Below, one piece after another: positions 55,626 to 64,000 of a stretch of 64,000 nt of DNA. Location: the NCBI GenBank assembly GCA_021464415.1, contig CM038471.1, forward strand, positions 31,965,234 to 32,029,233, read 5' to 3'. Each line of letters begins with the position of its first letter. The stretch's first letter is position 1. A program made the translations under genes and the position numbers. Source of the DNA: Lonicera japonica. Taxonomy: Eukaryota; Streptophyta; Magnoliopsida; Dipsacales; Caprifoliaceae. The notes below the pieces were generated by a model. The model made no database searches and was not told where the DNA came from. It was given only the letters and a program-made list of their open reading frames with translations.

Positions 55626-56600
55626 AATAGAAAAATGAAAAACTACCTCCGGGGAAGGCTTTGTGAAGGTTTTGCTTCTAAGAGGGCTTAGCGTTTTTGC
55701 CTGTCGAAAGGACTTATATTGCCTCGGAAGAGGTCTTTGTTCGAATCTGTCTTGATGAAAAATGGGTTCTCTATATCTTTCTTCAACTGCTAGATTGAGA
55801 GAGAGAAATTTATGTGGGTGAGGGAACTCATCGAGAGTTATTCATACTCTAATTTGGAGAAACTTTTTTTAAAAAAAATTTGCTTTGTCTTATCACTTTA
55901 TTTCCTAAACGAGGTGCTCTTTAGCCAAAATGGCTTCATGAACCTTTATATCTCTTTACAAAAATGATGATTCCATCCCTTGCTTGTTTCCCAGTTGTTA
56001 CTTCTTAATTTTGCTGAAAAAAAAATTTGCTTGAAGGGAATCTCTGATCTCTTTTGACATTTGGCTTTTCTGAGGTGTTTTGTGGGCCCACTTCGTTTTC
56101 TGTTTTTTTATGTCCTTATTTCTCCCTCAATCGGGGAAGCTTTTCCTAGTCTTTTCCGTTTTTGGCTAGGAGCTTCTTGTCTAATTTGGCGTGATCAGGA
56201 GCCTTACTCACCCAAGACGAAGACCTGAGCCGTTTTAGCCTAGATGTCACTCTTGGTGTGGCTCTCCCTGTCACTTTATTCATTTCTGTTTCTCTCACTT
56301 GCCCTGGGCCCCCGTGCCGGATTTTTCTCTTTTATACTCTTTTAATTTTTTCTATTCCCGTCTTATTCTAACATTTTCTCGTTCTCGTTGATGGTCTCAG
56401 TATTTTGAGAAAAAAACAGAGATTCCTTAACGGATGGATTTTCCTTTTGTGATTATTCTAGAGAAGCAACTGGGAAATTTCACTTTCGATATTTATCTCG
56501 AGTGTACAGTTTTATACAAATGTCAAGAAAACTATTTTTCGAAGTATCCCTGTAGGAGAAAAAATGAGACAAAGGTAAAAAAAAACAGGGGGGAGGGGCA
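55626..56600. other. Noncoding 3' region of the Tat-like element
   Basis: Sequence between the minisatellite and the antisense promoter. It is pyrimidine-rich in places and contains further 'GAGGGCTT' or 'GGAGAGGCTT' words related to the minisatellite edge. No gene recognised. Confidence 0.5.
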
Positions 56601-56603
56601 AAG

Positions 56604-56687
56604 TATCACGCGACACTTCGGTGGGAAGCCATTTGTCGGGCGACAAAATGACCATTTGTCACGCGACAAATATGTCCAGTATATAAA
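56604..56687 (+). promoter_or_regulatory. Antisense promoter 1: three palindromes and TATA box
   Basis: Sites TATCACGCGACA (56604-56615), TGTCGGGCGACA (56634-56645) and TGTCACGCGACA (56657-56668) precede TATATAAA at 56680-56687 by 11 bp. CT-rich leader sequence and the first exon of the PMD gene follow on the plus strand. The same palindrome stands at the same distance from the LTR TATA box. Confidence 0.75.
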
Positions 56688-57066
56688 CCGAGCGCATTCC
56701 ACTGCATTCTTCCTTTTCTCTTTCTCTCTCTAGCCCTCTCTTCTTTCTTCTTTCTAGCGTGGAAGCCCTACCGTTTTAGGTTTTTACTGACTTTTTGCTC
56801 CGCTATTTTCCCTTTATCCTCGTGGACCCTTCTCAGCTGGACCGACTAGAAGGTGACGAGGAGGAGGTCACTTTCATCGATGTTTAGGGAGTTTTACGGT
56901 GTAGCCCTCGTCATGATGACTGGGCTAATATTGATTGGTATAGTGAGGACGGTTTGCATCGCGATCGTGCTATGGTTTACTGAGACGTTACCTGAGCTGC
57001 TCCAGTTCCAGATGTTCCTTGTCTTCTGATGGAGCCTGTCTCGCATTAGATCTGTCAACGATCTCT

Positions 57067-58018
57067 GGTATGTCTTCTAGAGATCCTTCCGTTTATGTAT
57101 TTATATATGTTTATCCTTAAAATGTTATCTTTGTCGTTTCCTACATATTTAGATAATCTATAGTTTAGTACACATGTTTGCCATGATAATAATATTTGAT
57201 TTAGGGAAACACATACTTTTACTGTAGTACCCTTAGATTTTTAGGAAATTACATAATTTCCCCTCATAAACCCTATAACTCCCATATTTATACCAAAATA
57301 CTCTCAGGTTTTGGAAATTACATAATTTACCTTTATAAACCTTATATAACTCTCATAATTACACCAAAATACCCTCAGCTTTTGGAAATTACATAATTTG
57401 CCCTTATAACCCATATAACTCTCATAATTACACCAAAGTACCCTCAGGTTTTGGAAATTACATAATTTGCCCCTATACCTTATATAACTCTCATAATTAC
57501 ACCAAAGTACCCTTAGATTTTGGAAATTACATTATTTACCCTTATAAACCCTGTAACTCTTATAATTATACCAAAATACCCTCAGGTTTTGGAAATTACA
57601 TAATTTTGCCCTTATAACCCATATAACTCTTATAATTTCACCAAAATACCCTCAAGTTTTGGAAATTACATAATTTTCCCTTATACCCCATATAACTCTC
57701 ATATTTCACCAAAATACCCTCAGGTTTTGGAAATTACATAATTTGCCCCTATACCCTATATAACTCTCATAATTACTCGAAAGTACCTTCAAGTTTTGGA
57801 AATTACATAATTTACCCTTATGAACCCATATAAGTCTCATAATTACACCAAAATACCCTCAGGTCTTTTACATAATTTATCCTTATAAACCCATATAACT
57901 CTCATAATTATAACAAAGTACCCTCAAGTTTTTGAAAATTACATAATTTTGCCCCCATAACCCATATAACTCTCATAATTACTAATATATGCATATATAT
58001 CGGTTTGTCATCTGTAGT
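57067..58018 (+). other. Inferred first intron of the antisense PMD gene
   Basis: Starts GTATGTCTTC after the exon 1 reading frame and ends with a pyrimidine-containing tract and CTGTAG before 'TGGGTTGGCCGAGG'. It is AT-rich and is mostly filled by the 70-bp minisatellite. Exact boundaries are a prediction. Confidence 0.5.
57215..57985. repeat. Minisatellite, ~70-bp monomer, about 11 copies
   Basis: The unit contains 'ACCCTCAGGTTTTGGAAATT', 'ACATAATTTGCCCTTATAAC' and 'CATATAACTCTCATAATTAC'. 'GGAAATTACATAATT' recurs near 57241, 57310, 57381, 57453, 57521, 57592, 57660, 57729 and 57796, with a shortened copy near 57865 and a last one near 57935. Confidence 0.88.
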
Positions 58019-60602
58019 GGGTTGGCCGAGGTTAGGGTTCTCGCAACACCATATCTTTTGAGTGGCGACAAGCACCGGCCCCTATACAGGAGTGTCTTTT
58101 TACGACTTCGTTTGGCAATTTTCTTAATGCCTTACCAGAGAGGGTATGGGCTGTAGTACTTGTGTCGGCCCTTGCAACTCACTGGTGGGACACTACACAC
58201 ACATTTCACTAAAGCTAGGGAGAGATGACGATGACTCCCCTAGATCAGTTTGCCTTGACCGGTATAACCTCGGGGGGTGTTCCTATCCAGATCGATGTTC
58301 CCCTATACCTCTCCTTTGAGGGTATAGTTGGTGCTTTAGGGTGGTTTTTGGAGCTATAGAGTTCGGGTGATACCATCCCTCGGGCTGTCTTGATCACACA
58401 CTTGGTGATGGAGAGGGCTAGGTTGGTTGCTACAGAAAAGCAGATGACTAGGCAGGAGGCGCGCCAGTATGCTTGTGTTTTGCTATTACTGATGCTCCAT
58501 GATTTGTTTGAGGCCCGTGGGGGAAATACGGTCCATCTGTGGTGGCTACTCTATATTCAACATTTCAGCCTCATGTTTGACTATGACTGGGGGAGGTTTT
58601 ATTCTGGCCGTCCTCTATGATGCCATGGATCAGGTCTCTCGTTATTTGGCCCTGAACCTTAAGGGCTTTTCTCTATTGTGGGAGGTATAATTTTTTTACT
58701 TTTACTTACTTTATGCCTATATTCGTCAGTCAATTATTGTTAATATTCTTTATGCTCTATTCTCTTTTTCAGAGTTGGTTTGTGGCATACACTCGCCGAG
58801 GTCTCACCCAAGTAGATTTGTTCATTGAGAATGAGGATCATTTTTCGCTTCTCCGCTGGTTCATAGGAGGAAACTACAAGACTCCTTATGTATATCGGAC
58901 CCGAGAGACCGGGGAGACTGCTGTTCATGACCTGTTAGAGGAGCACGTAAGTATTTAGTTTGATACTATTTATCTTAATTAAATATATACAAAATAAATG
59001 ACTGAATGATTTTTATTCTTCTCTTTTCAGATTGACTGGGCCCTATGGGGTGATTTAGGCCTTCATTTTGGCTATGCTCGGGCTTTGATTGATTTGAGGA
59101 CTAAACGAATGATCCGAGATGAGTATGGCCTCTTATTTTATCTCGGTGAGCAGGTCATTCATCAGTACACACAGGCTCAGTGGCTTTGGGTTCTGTCATT
59201 TCCACAGACTTTGATGAGGCGGACAAGCAAGATTGACCCAATGATGGTGCAGGCTTTAGTGGATTGGCTCAATTTTCAGACCTTCGTCTAGGAGGGTGAC
59301 TATGCCCTCTTTGTGGCCCCATACTTGATGAGAAAACGGAAGGGGACTCTAGGCCGGGTCTTCTACTAGCGATATCGGGTGTTAGGTGGTGATCCTAACT
59401 ATAAACGGGGGCAATCTCATCTGTCTAGGATGGTCTCGGGACACCTACCACCTGTCCTAAACCAGAGGGACAATATCCTTAATTTAGATGACGAGTACCC
59501 GGAGGGAGATTGAGAGGCACTGCCAGCTGAAGGTGCTGGTCCTGAGGGAGGAGAAGGAGACAATAGTTCCTGAGCAGTCGACGTTCCTGACCAGACACCT
59601 CAGACTACACCTGCGGAGGATCCTCGGACCAAGACCGAACGATTTTTAATTTCCTATAGGCCCTTCGATATGTTTAGGGGTCATATTCGATGAGGCTGAG
59701 GTTGCAGAGAGAGGAGGTACTGGTTTCATAAAGAGGTCCTGGGAGCCTGAGGACTTCAGAGCAGATTTCAAACAGTTCGGGCAGACCCCTCCTGCTGCGG
59801 CAGCCAATCTTTTAAGAGGGGTTTCGCCTTTGAGAGAGACCGCTGTCGCAGATCCCCCAGGCATTTGGACGTATGCCATTCTTAACCTTTATCACCGACC
59901 GCTATGGGCCCTTCAGCTCGATCTCCAAGAGTCAATGTCTTATCCATTAGGCCTCCCCTGTTCTTGATTCATGAGGAGGGTGGGTCTACCTCCGCTGCGG
60001 CCCCCGCAGATTTGTCTGCTCCCGTGGTTGACATACCATTATTACCTCGGGATATCTCTTATGTCGGTGCTGGTCTACGCCGATACACGGTGCCAAAGTA
60101 TCCTCTTCCATATGGCACCTGAAGTTATTTAGGTGGACGTACAGGTGACGAGGTATAAACTTTTTTTCTTCCTTTTAATGATGCTTCTCCATACCTGTTT
60201 ATTGATTGTGTTAATCCTCTTCTCTTACGTCTTTTCCAGTTGGTGAGCATACGTGCGGCGGATCTGCGAGCTGTACATGCCTAGTATTTCTACAACTGGA
60301 ACCTTCTCTAGTTTGTAGGTCGGGATCCTATGGTGTATATGCAAGATTACCAGAGGGCGATCAAGGTCTCTTTGCGAGCAGACGACCCCTTGACTTCTTC
60401 TCGCACGCAGAAGGAATCTTGGAGGAGTAGTAGCAGGCCTTCTAAGCGCTCGAGGTCTTCGGCAATTCTGCCTTTAGCTTCTGCTCGTACATCTGAGATT
60501 CTTACTGTGGAGATAGTGCGGCCAGCCGTTGATCTTACCCGGGTTACCCATCCACCTGAGGAGGCGTTGGGCGATAGTGAGAGCGTGTCGAAGCACCCCT
60601 AG

Positions 60603-60930
60603 ATAGATTAGGTTTATTTCCTACATTTTTATTTAGCACTTTGGACAAAATGTAGTTTGGACAAAATGTTAGTAGTTAGTTAGTTTTGAGTTTTGAAAAC
60701 TATTTTTGTTGGATTTATATCTTATATATATACTTCTCTTATGTGTTTATAGAAAATATATATATATATATATTCAAGTAGTGTTTAGGAATCATACCAT
60801 TCGTTCATACGGTATAAAGACTATTTATGGTCTCTGTAAAAAAATAAAGTAAGTACAAGGCATGCAAAGGTGGTTCTTTTGGCAAGAATGATTTTACATG
60901 CTTTAAAAGGAGAGCAAAAGGGGTAAAAAA
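60603..60930. other. Spacer between the two antisense genes
   Basis: Noncoding, T-rich, with a TA microsatellite near 60754-60770; it may hold the 3' UTR of the PMD gene. No motif beyond that recognised. Confidence 0.5.
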
Positions 60931-60937
60931 TGGGGTT

Positions 60938-61015
60938 TATCGTGCGACAATCCTCCCTGGATCTAGGTTTGTCACACGACAAACAGGCACAGGAACAATT
61001 TTTTTGCTATAAATA
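60938..61015 (+). promoter_or_regulatory. Antisense promoter 2: two palindromes and TATA box
   Basis: Sites TATCGTGCGACA (60938-60949) and TGTCACACGACA (60970-60981) precede TATAAATA at 61008-61015. CT-rich leader and a second plus-strand ORF follow from about 61110. It is the third independent promoter in this element family with this layout. Confidence 0.7.
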
Positions 61016-61109
61016 CACCCATATTCCTTCCTTCATCCTCATACCTTCCCTCCTTTGTAAAAAAAATATCTTCTTATCGCACAAATTTTGACTTATATCG
61101 AAGCCTGAG

Positions 61110-62333
61110 ATGCCTTAGTATCTTTCGAGATTGGTTTGAACTTTGGTGCTTTTCGCCCTCTAGCGGTGTAGGGTTATCCTCCTGTAGATTTCTCTTTTAT
61201 GTTGGGTGCTTCGAATTTTTGGAGTTCTACAAACCATCTCTTTCTCTTCGGATAAGCTCTGCCCGACTTACGAGGAATTCTCATGGCTTCTACACTCCGA
61301 CACCGGTCTCTCGATGGCTGTTCTTATAGAGGACATCGGTCCTCGGGATATGCTGATTGCTTTATTGTCTATTTCCCAAGTAGCCTGTGATGGTTTCATA
61401 ATTGACAGGCTTCTCGACCTTCACAAAATGGTGAGGTTCTTTTATCATTACGAGGATAGAGCCTCCTATAGTGTGGGGCGCACGGCGGTGGCCTTGATTT
61501 GCCTTGTTTCTGACATGTTACTGATGACAGGTTCCTCCTGAGTCGATTCGACTATTCTAAGTTTGATATATCGAGCTAGAAATGGAGAGTCCATAGTGCC
61601 TATCGTTCTTGCAGAGACTTTGAATTGACTGGATGCTATTTTGGGTGGGTCCTCGACTTTCTTTAAGGGGAGTTTGCGTCTTCTCTATATGTGGCTACTG
61701 GAGTGCTTCCATTATGTGGGCTTCAATTGAGTGCGGCTGTACAATCCTACTCACTTCTTTCGTCGGCCCATTTTTAGTTCTTTGACCATGTCTTCCTCTA
61801 CTTGGACGAATTGGTTTTCAGAGAATTTTTACGTCATTTGGTGGAACATTCCCTGGTGGAAGCTAAGGATGATGGTGTTTAGTACTGGCGATCAGAACTA
61901 TGTTCCGCTCTGAGGACTCTGGTTTACTTGGTTCTATCTCCCGGGTCATCTTCTTCAGCAATTCAATATACCTCAGAATATCCCCCTAGGTTTAAACAAC
62001 TTATCCTCAGAACTTAAATTTGTAACTCTGCACGTTTCTCTATCTGTGGAGCGGATGTGGCATGCTCGAATAACCGGACAGTTTAATCATGCTCGTTTCA
62101 GTATTAACCGGCCCCTCTAGGCTGACATCATTCATTCCCATTGGCAAACTTTGGAGGAAGAAATGGTCAATGACCCTTACCAGATGGAGTGGTTCCAATT
62201 CATAGATTCTGAGCCTGCTAGGGAAAATAGCATCTTAACGTACCAGATTCTAGATGAGGCTCGAATTGTTTTGGTTACTGAGGACCCTGCCTGGCAAATC
62301 CTAAGGCTTAGGTTTTACTGTATCTTGTATTAA
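61110..62333 (+). pseudogene. Second antisense accessory ORF (DUF7745-like), one frame with nonsense codons
   Basis: The plus-strand reading frame through 61206, 61731 and 62151 is continuous for about 375 codons, broken only by nonsense codons (TGA at 61539-61541, near 61626, 61728 and 61911-61913; TAG near 62118). Blocks 'KLCPTYEEFSWLLHSD', 'LYMWLLECFHYVGFN', 'TWTNWFSENFYVIWWNIPWW' and 'MMVFSTGDQNYVPL' resemble the PTxEEFxxLL and WW..........L.G regions of plant retroelement accessory proteins of the DUF7745/PMD-like kind. That family call is tentative. The true start codon is not certain. The product may act with the PMD protein, but its role is unknown. Confidence 0.5.
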
Positions 62334-62640
62334 TAGTCTTCTTTGTAACCTTCGGTGTTTTGAACCACCATTTGAATAATGTATAAGAAATTGTTTGATC
62401 TTCGAACGAAAAGTTTTCATTTATAATGATTAAACTGGATCTGAAATCACTTCTCAGGTTGCCTATATTCCCCATTTGATTTTAAAAAACACAAGTTGAG
62501 TTGGTGCTTATGTTCACGTAGTTCTTAGCTATACATGATACATTTATTGGAAATACTTCTTCAGACAATCTATGTTGACTGGTGAATGTAGCAACTGTAC
62601 ATTTAAGTTCATGAGCACAGCGGCTGGCTCATCTTGTATC
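62334..62640. other. Convergent spacer between antisense ORF and pol
   Basis: Noncoding region where the plus-strand accessory ORF and the minus-strand pol gene end tail-to-tail. An 'AATAATGTATAAGAAA' stretch at about 62375 could serve polyadenylation. Nothing else recognised. Confidence 0.5.
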
Positions 62641-63610
62641 AATTTCTTTAACGATGTACGACCAAGTCCACTTTTGTCCGAACTTTTCCCTTGGATCTCT
62701 AACTAGTTCTCGGATCTCTTTCAATACGATGTCGTTCTCACTGATAGCCCAAGTCTTTACTTTCTTGTTGAAGGCTCGAGTGATTCTCTTCTGATACCCT
62801 AATGGTGATATGCAGCTTTCAATCTTTTTTCGTCTAACAGTGCCAACTCAGTGTAACGTGCTTAGACCCATTCCAACTCATTGATTTGATTTTATAACAC
62901 TATTTTGAGGGAAGGGATTTTTAACTTAACAGGGAGGATGGCTTCCATCCCGTATGTAAGTGAAAATGGGGTTGCTCTGGTAGAAACTCTCTCGGTGGTG
63001 CGATACCCCCGCAACGCATAAGGTAATTTCTTTGGCCAGTCCTGGCATGTGTCAGTCATCTTACTCAGTATATTCTTTAGGTTTTTATTGGCAGCCTCAA
63101 CTGCCCCATTGATCCGTGATCTCTACGGAGAAGATATGTGCCTAGTGATGCCATATTCTTCCATGCCACATTAGCCTCTCCTTCAAAATGGGTGCCGTTG
63201 TCCGAGATGATCTCATGTGGAACTCTATATCGGCAGATGATGTTTCGTCTGATGAACTAGGCAACCTTTCTGGCATCAAGTGTCCTGAAGGATTCAGCTC
63301 CTACCTATTTGGTGAAATGATCGATGTCTATTAGTGTAAACTCGTGGTCGTTACTTGCTTTGGGTGAGATCTCTCCAATAATGTAGATTCCCAAGGTTGC
63401 GAAAAGCAGGAGGGCAGTTATATTGTATAATTTTTTCGGAGGAAGCTTCTGAGACTTGGCATAGATTTGACATTTATGACAACGGCGCATGTGGTTATTG
63501 CAGTCGTTCTGTAGGGTTGACCAGTAGTATCCTTGTTTGATAATTTTGTGGCCATCGTATGGCCACTCATGTGGGGTCTGCAATCTCCCCCATGTATTTG
63601 ACCCATCATT
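62640..63610 (-). pseudogene. Ty3/gypsy integrase
   Basis: On the minus strand: zinc-binding region with 'GYYWSTLQNDCNNHMRRCHKCQ' (open 63583-63305), then the catalytic core with the first Asp in 'LIDIDHFTK', the second in 'ISDNGTHFEG' (near 63207), and the Glu in 'NGAVEAANKNLK' (near 63085). 'LPYALRGYRTTERVSTRATP' and 'SLTYGMEA' follow near 63030-62935, then a decayed C-terminal region. All three DDE residues are readable, though the frame is broken by several stops and frameshifts. The family match is to Tat-type integrases. Confidence 0.82.
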
Positions 63611-64000
63611 TTGACAGATTCTTCTTCTGTGAGACGTTGGAGATGAGTTCTGTCGTAATTTCTCTTATACAGCCTTCTGGCACAGAGTATGAATCTTGAG
63701 GCTAACCTTTTGAGTATAACCTCCGTTCTCTTGTCTGCCTACTCGGGATATCAATAGTTCTTCAATAAGTTCCAGATGTCATAAAACCAGGTGGATGGGT
63801 CCATGTCCTCTTCATTGTCCAACTCAAGGGCCATGCAGTGAACCAGGCCTGATCTCTTCTCTACTGTGAGGATGATATCCGTCATCCCCTCTGGGATATC
63901 GATCATAGATGCTAATGTTGCCAGTGAGTCAGCAAAATTGTTTTGTGACTGGAGGACATAGTAAAACTCTGAGTGTTCGAATCTTCCCGCGACATCTTCC
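63611..64000 (-). pseudogene. Ty3/gypsy RNase H C-terminal part and linker
   Basis: Minus-strand codons from the window edge: 'FEHSEFYYVLQSQNNFADSL', 'ATLASMIDIPEG', then 'WFYDIWNLLKNY' and 'RLASRFILCARRLYKRNYD'. This is the end of the RNase H domain (N/D-x-A-D-x-LA) and the linker to integrase typical of Tat elements. One or two stops occur near 63750. The remainder of pol lies beyond 64000. Confidence 0.75.

Larger units (their letters stand above)
56830..60602 (+). pseudogene. Antisense plant mobile domain (PMD) gene within the gypsy element
   Basis: A plus-strand gene with introns, opposite to the retrotransposon. Exon 1 is 56830 to about 57066 (donor GTATGTCT). A long intron holds a minisatellite and ends near 58013-58018 (CTGTAG). 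Exon 2 runs to 58686, exon 3 is 58772-58947, exon 4 is 59031-60152, exon 5 is 60240-60602; all use GT-AG. Exon 2 encodes 'THTFH..GEMTMTPLDQFALTG', the signature start of the plant mobile domain, then 'YDWGRFYSGRPLYDAMDQVSR'. The C-terminus is Pro/Ser/Arg rich. PMD proteins (MAIN/MAIL1 relatives) act in silencing and genome stability; transposon versions are known. Several TAG/TGA/TAA codons make this copy a relic. Confidence 0.78.
49591..64000 (-). mobile_element. Large Tat-like Ty3/gypsy element, 3' part
   Basis: Minus-strand retrotransposon running off the window. From its 3' end: LTR (49591-54954, split by another insertion), a purine tract 'GAGAGGGTT' abutting it (minus strand of 54955-54963), minisatellites, two antisense accessory genes, then integrase and RNase H. 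Antisense ORFs between pol and the 3' LTR are an established trait of the Tat lineage (for example Grande). The 3-LTR shares family with the solo LTR at 38544-40087. The lineage call is inference; the layout is observed. Confidence 0.85.

Noticed and set aside
57215..57985. CRISPR-like array
   Set aside because: Units are contiguous without unique spacers, and the context is a plant retrotransposon.
58740..58928. Minus-strand ORF opposite the PMD gene
   Set aside because: It spans a plus-strand intron-exon boundary and is a shadow of the PMD exon.
63988..63999. CCCGCGACAT near the window end resembling the palindrome half-site
   Set aside because: It falls in RNase H coding sequence, only one half matches and no TATA box is near.

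Overview
This is a window of nuclear plant DNA, almost certainly from a dicot. The evidence is a multi-exon TIR-NB-ARC-LRR resistance gene (monocots lack this class), clean GT-AG introns, endogenous caulimovirid DNA and many plant LTR retrotransposons. I see no bacterial or organellar genes, no tRNA or rRNA genes and no CRISPR. Nearly every protein-like reading frame is a relic.

1-26.8 kb is a cluster of endogenous pararetrovirus (Caulimoviridae) pieces on both strands. The gene order is movement protein, coat protein with zinc knuckle, aspartic protease, reverse transcriptase, RNase H, then a second ORF of unknown function, as in the florendovirus type. From left to right: copy A (+, 1-5660, with an internal deletion); a short inverted leader piece; A2 (+, 5836-8822, coat-protease); E (-, 8823-10423, leader, promoter and the end of ORF2); B (-, 10444-18016, ORF2 back to coat); C' (+, 18017-18297); D (-, 18298-18943, scrambled); and C (+, 18941-26835, one complete genome unit starting and ending at the tRNA-Met primer site). 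Inside the cluster sit a solo LTR (6545-7848) and a larger solo LTR (13633-15529) that itself carries a TRIM-like solo LTR (14131-14334).

28.5-38.0 kb holds a minus-strand TNL gene with TIR, NB-ARC, LRR and C-JID exons. Its TIR start is deleted, one frameshift lies in an A-run, and a 2.7-kb copia element with matching target duplications sits in intron 1. The 5' flank is partly duplicated and holds a scrap of a second TIR exon.

38.5-49.6 kb is a transposon graveyard: a Tat-like solo LTR, diverged tandem repeats, a foldback element, a Mutator-like element with ~100-bp terminal inverted repeats, and a decayed minus-strand LINE.

49.6-64 kb is the 3' part of a large minus-strand Ty3/gypsy element, probably Tat lineage, that continues past the window. 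It comprises a 3' LTR split by a 3.85-kb solo LTR, two minisatellites, an intron-containing antisense gene for a plant mobile domain (PMD) protein, a second antisense ORF, then integrase and RNase H. The most striking feature is a 12-bp palindrome, TGTCGCGCGACA. It recurs five times just upstream of the LTR TATA box (in both LTR copies), three times before the TATA box of the antisense PMD gene, and twice before the TATA box of the second antisense ORF. Sense and antisense promoters of one element therefore share the same operator-like sequence.
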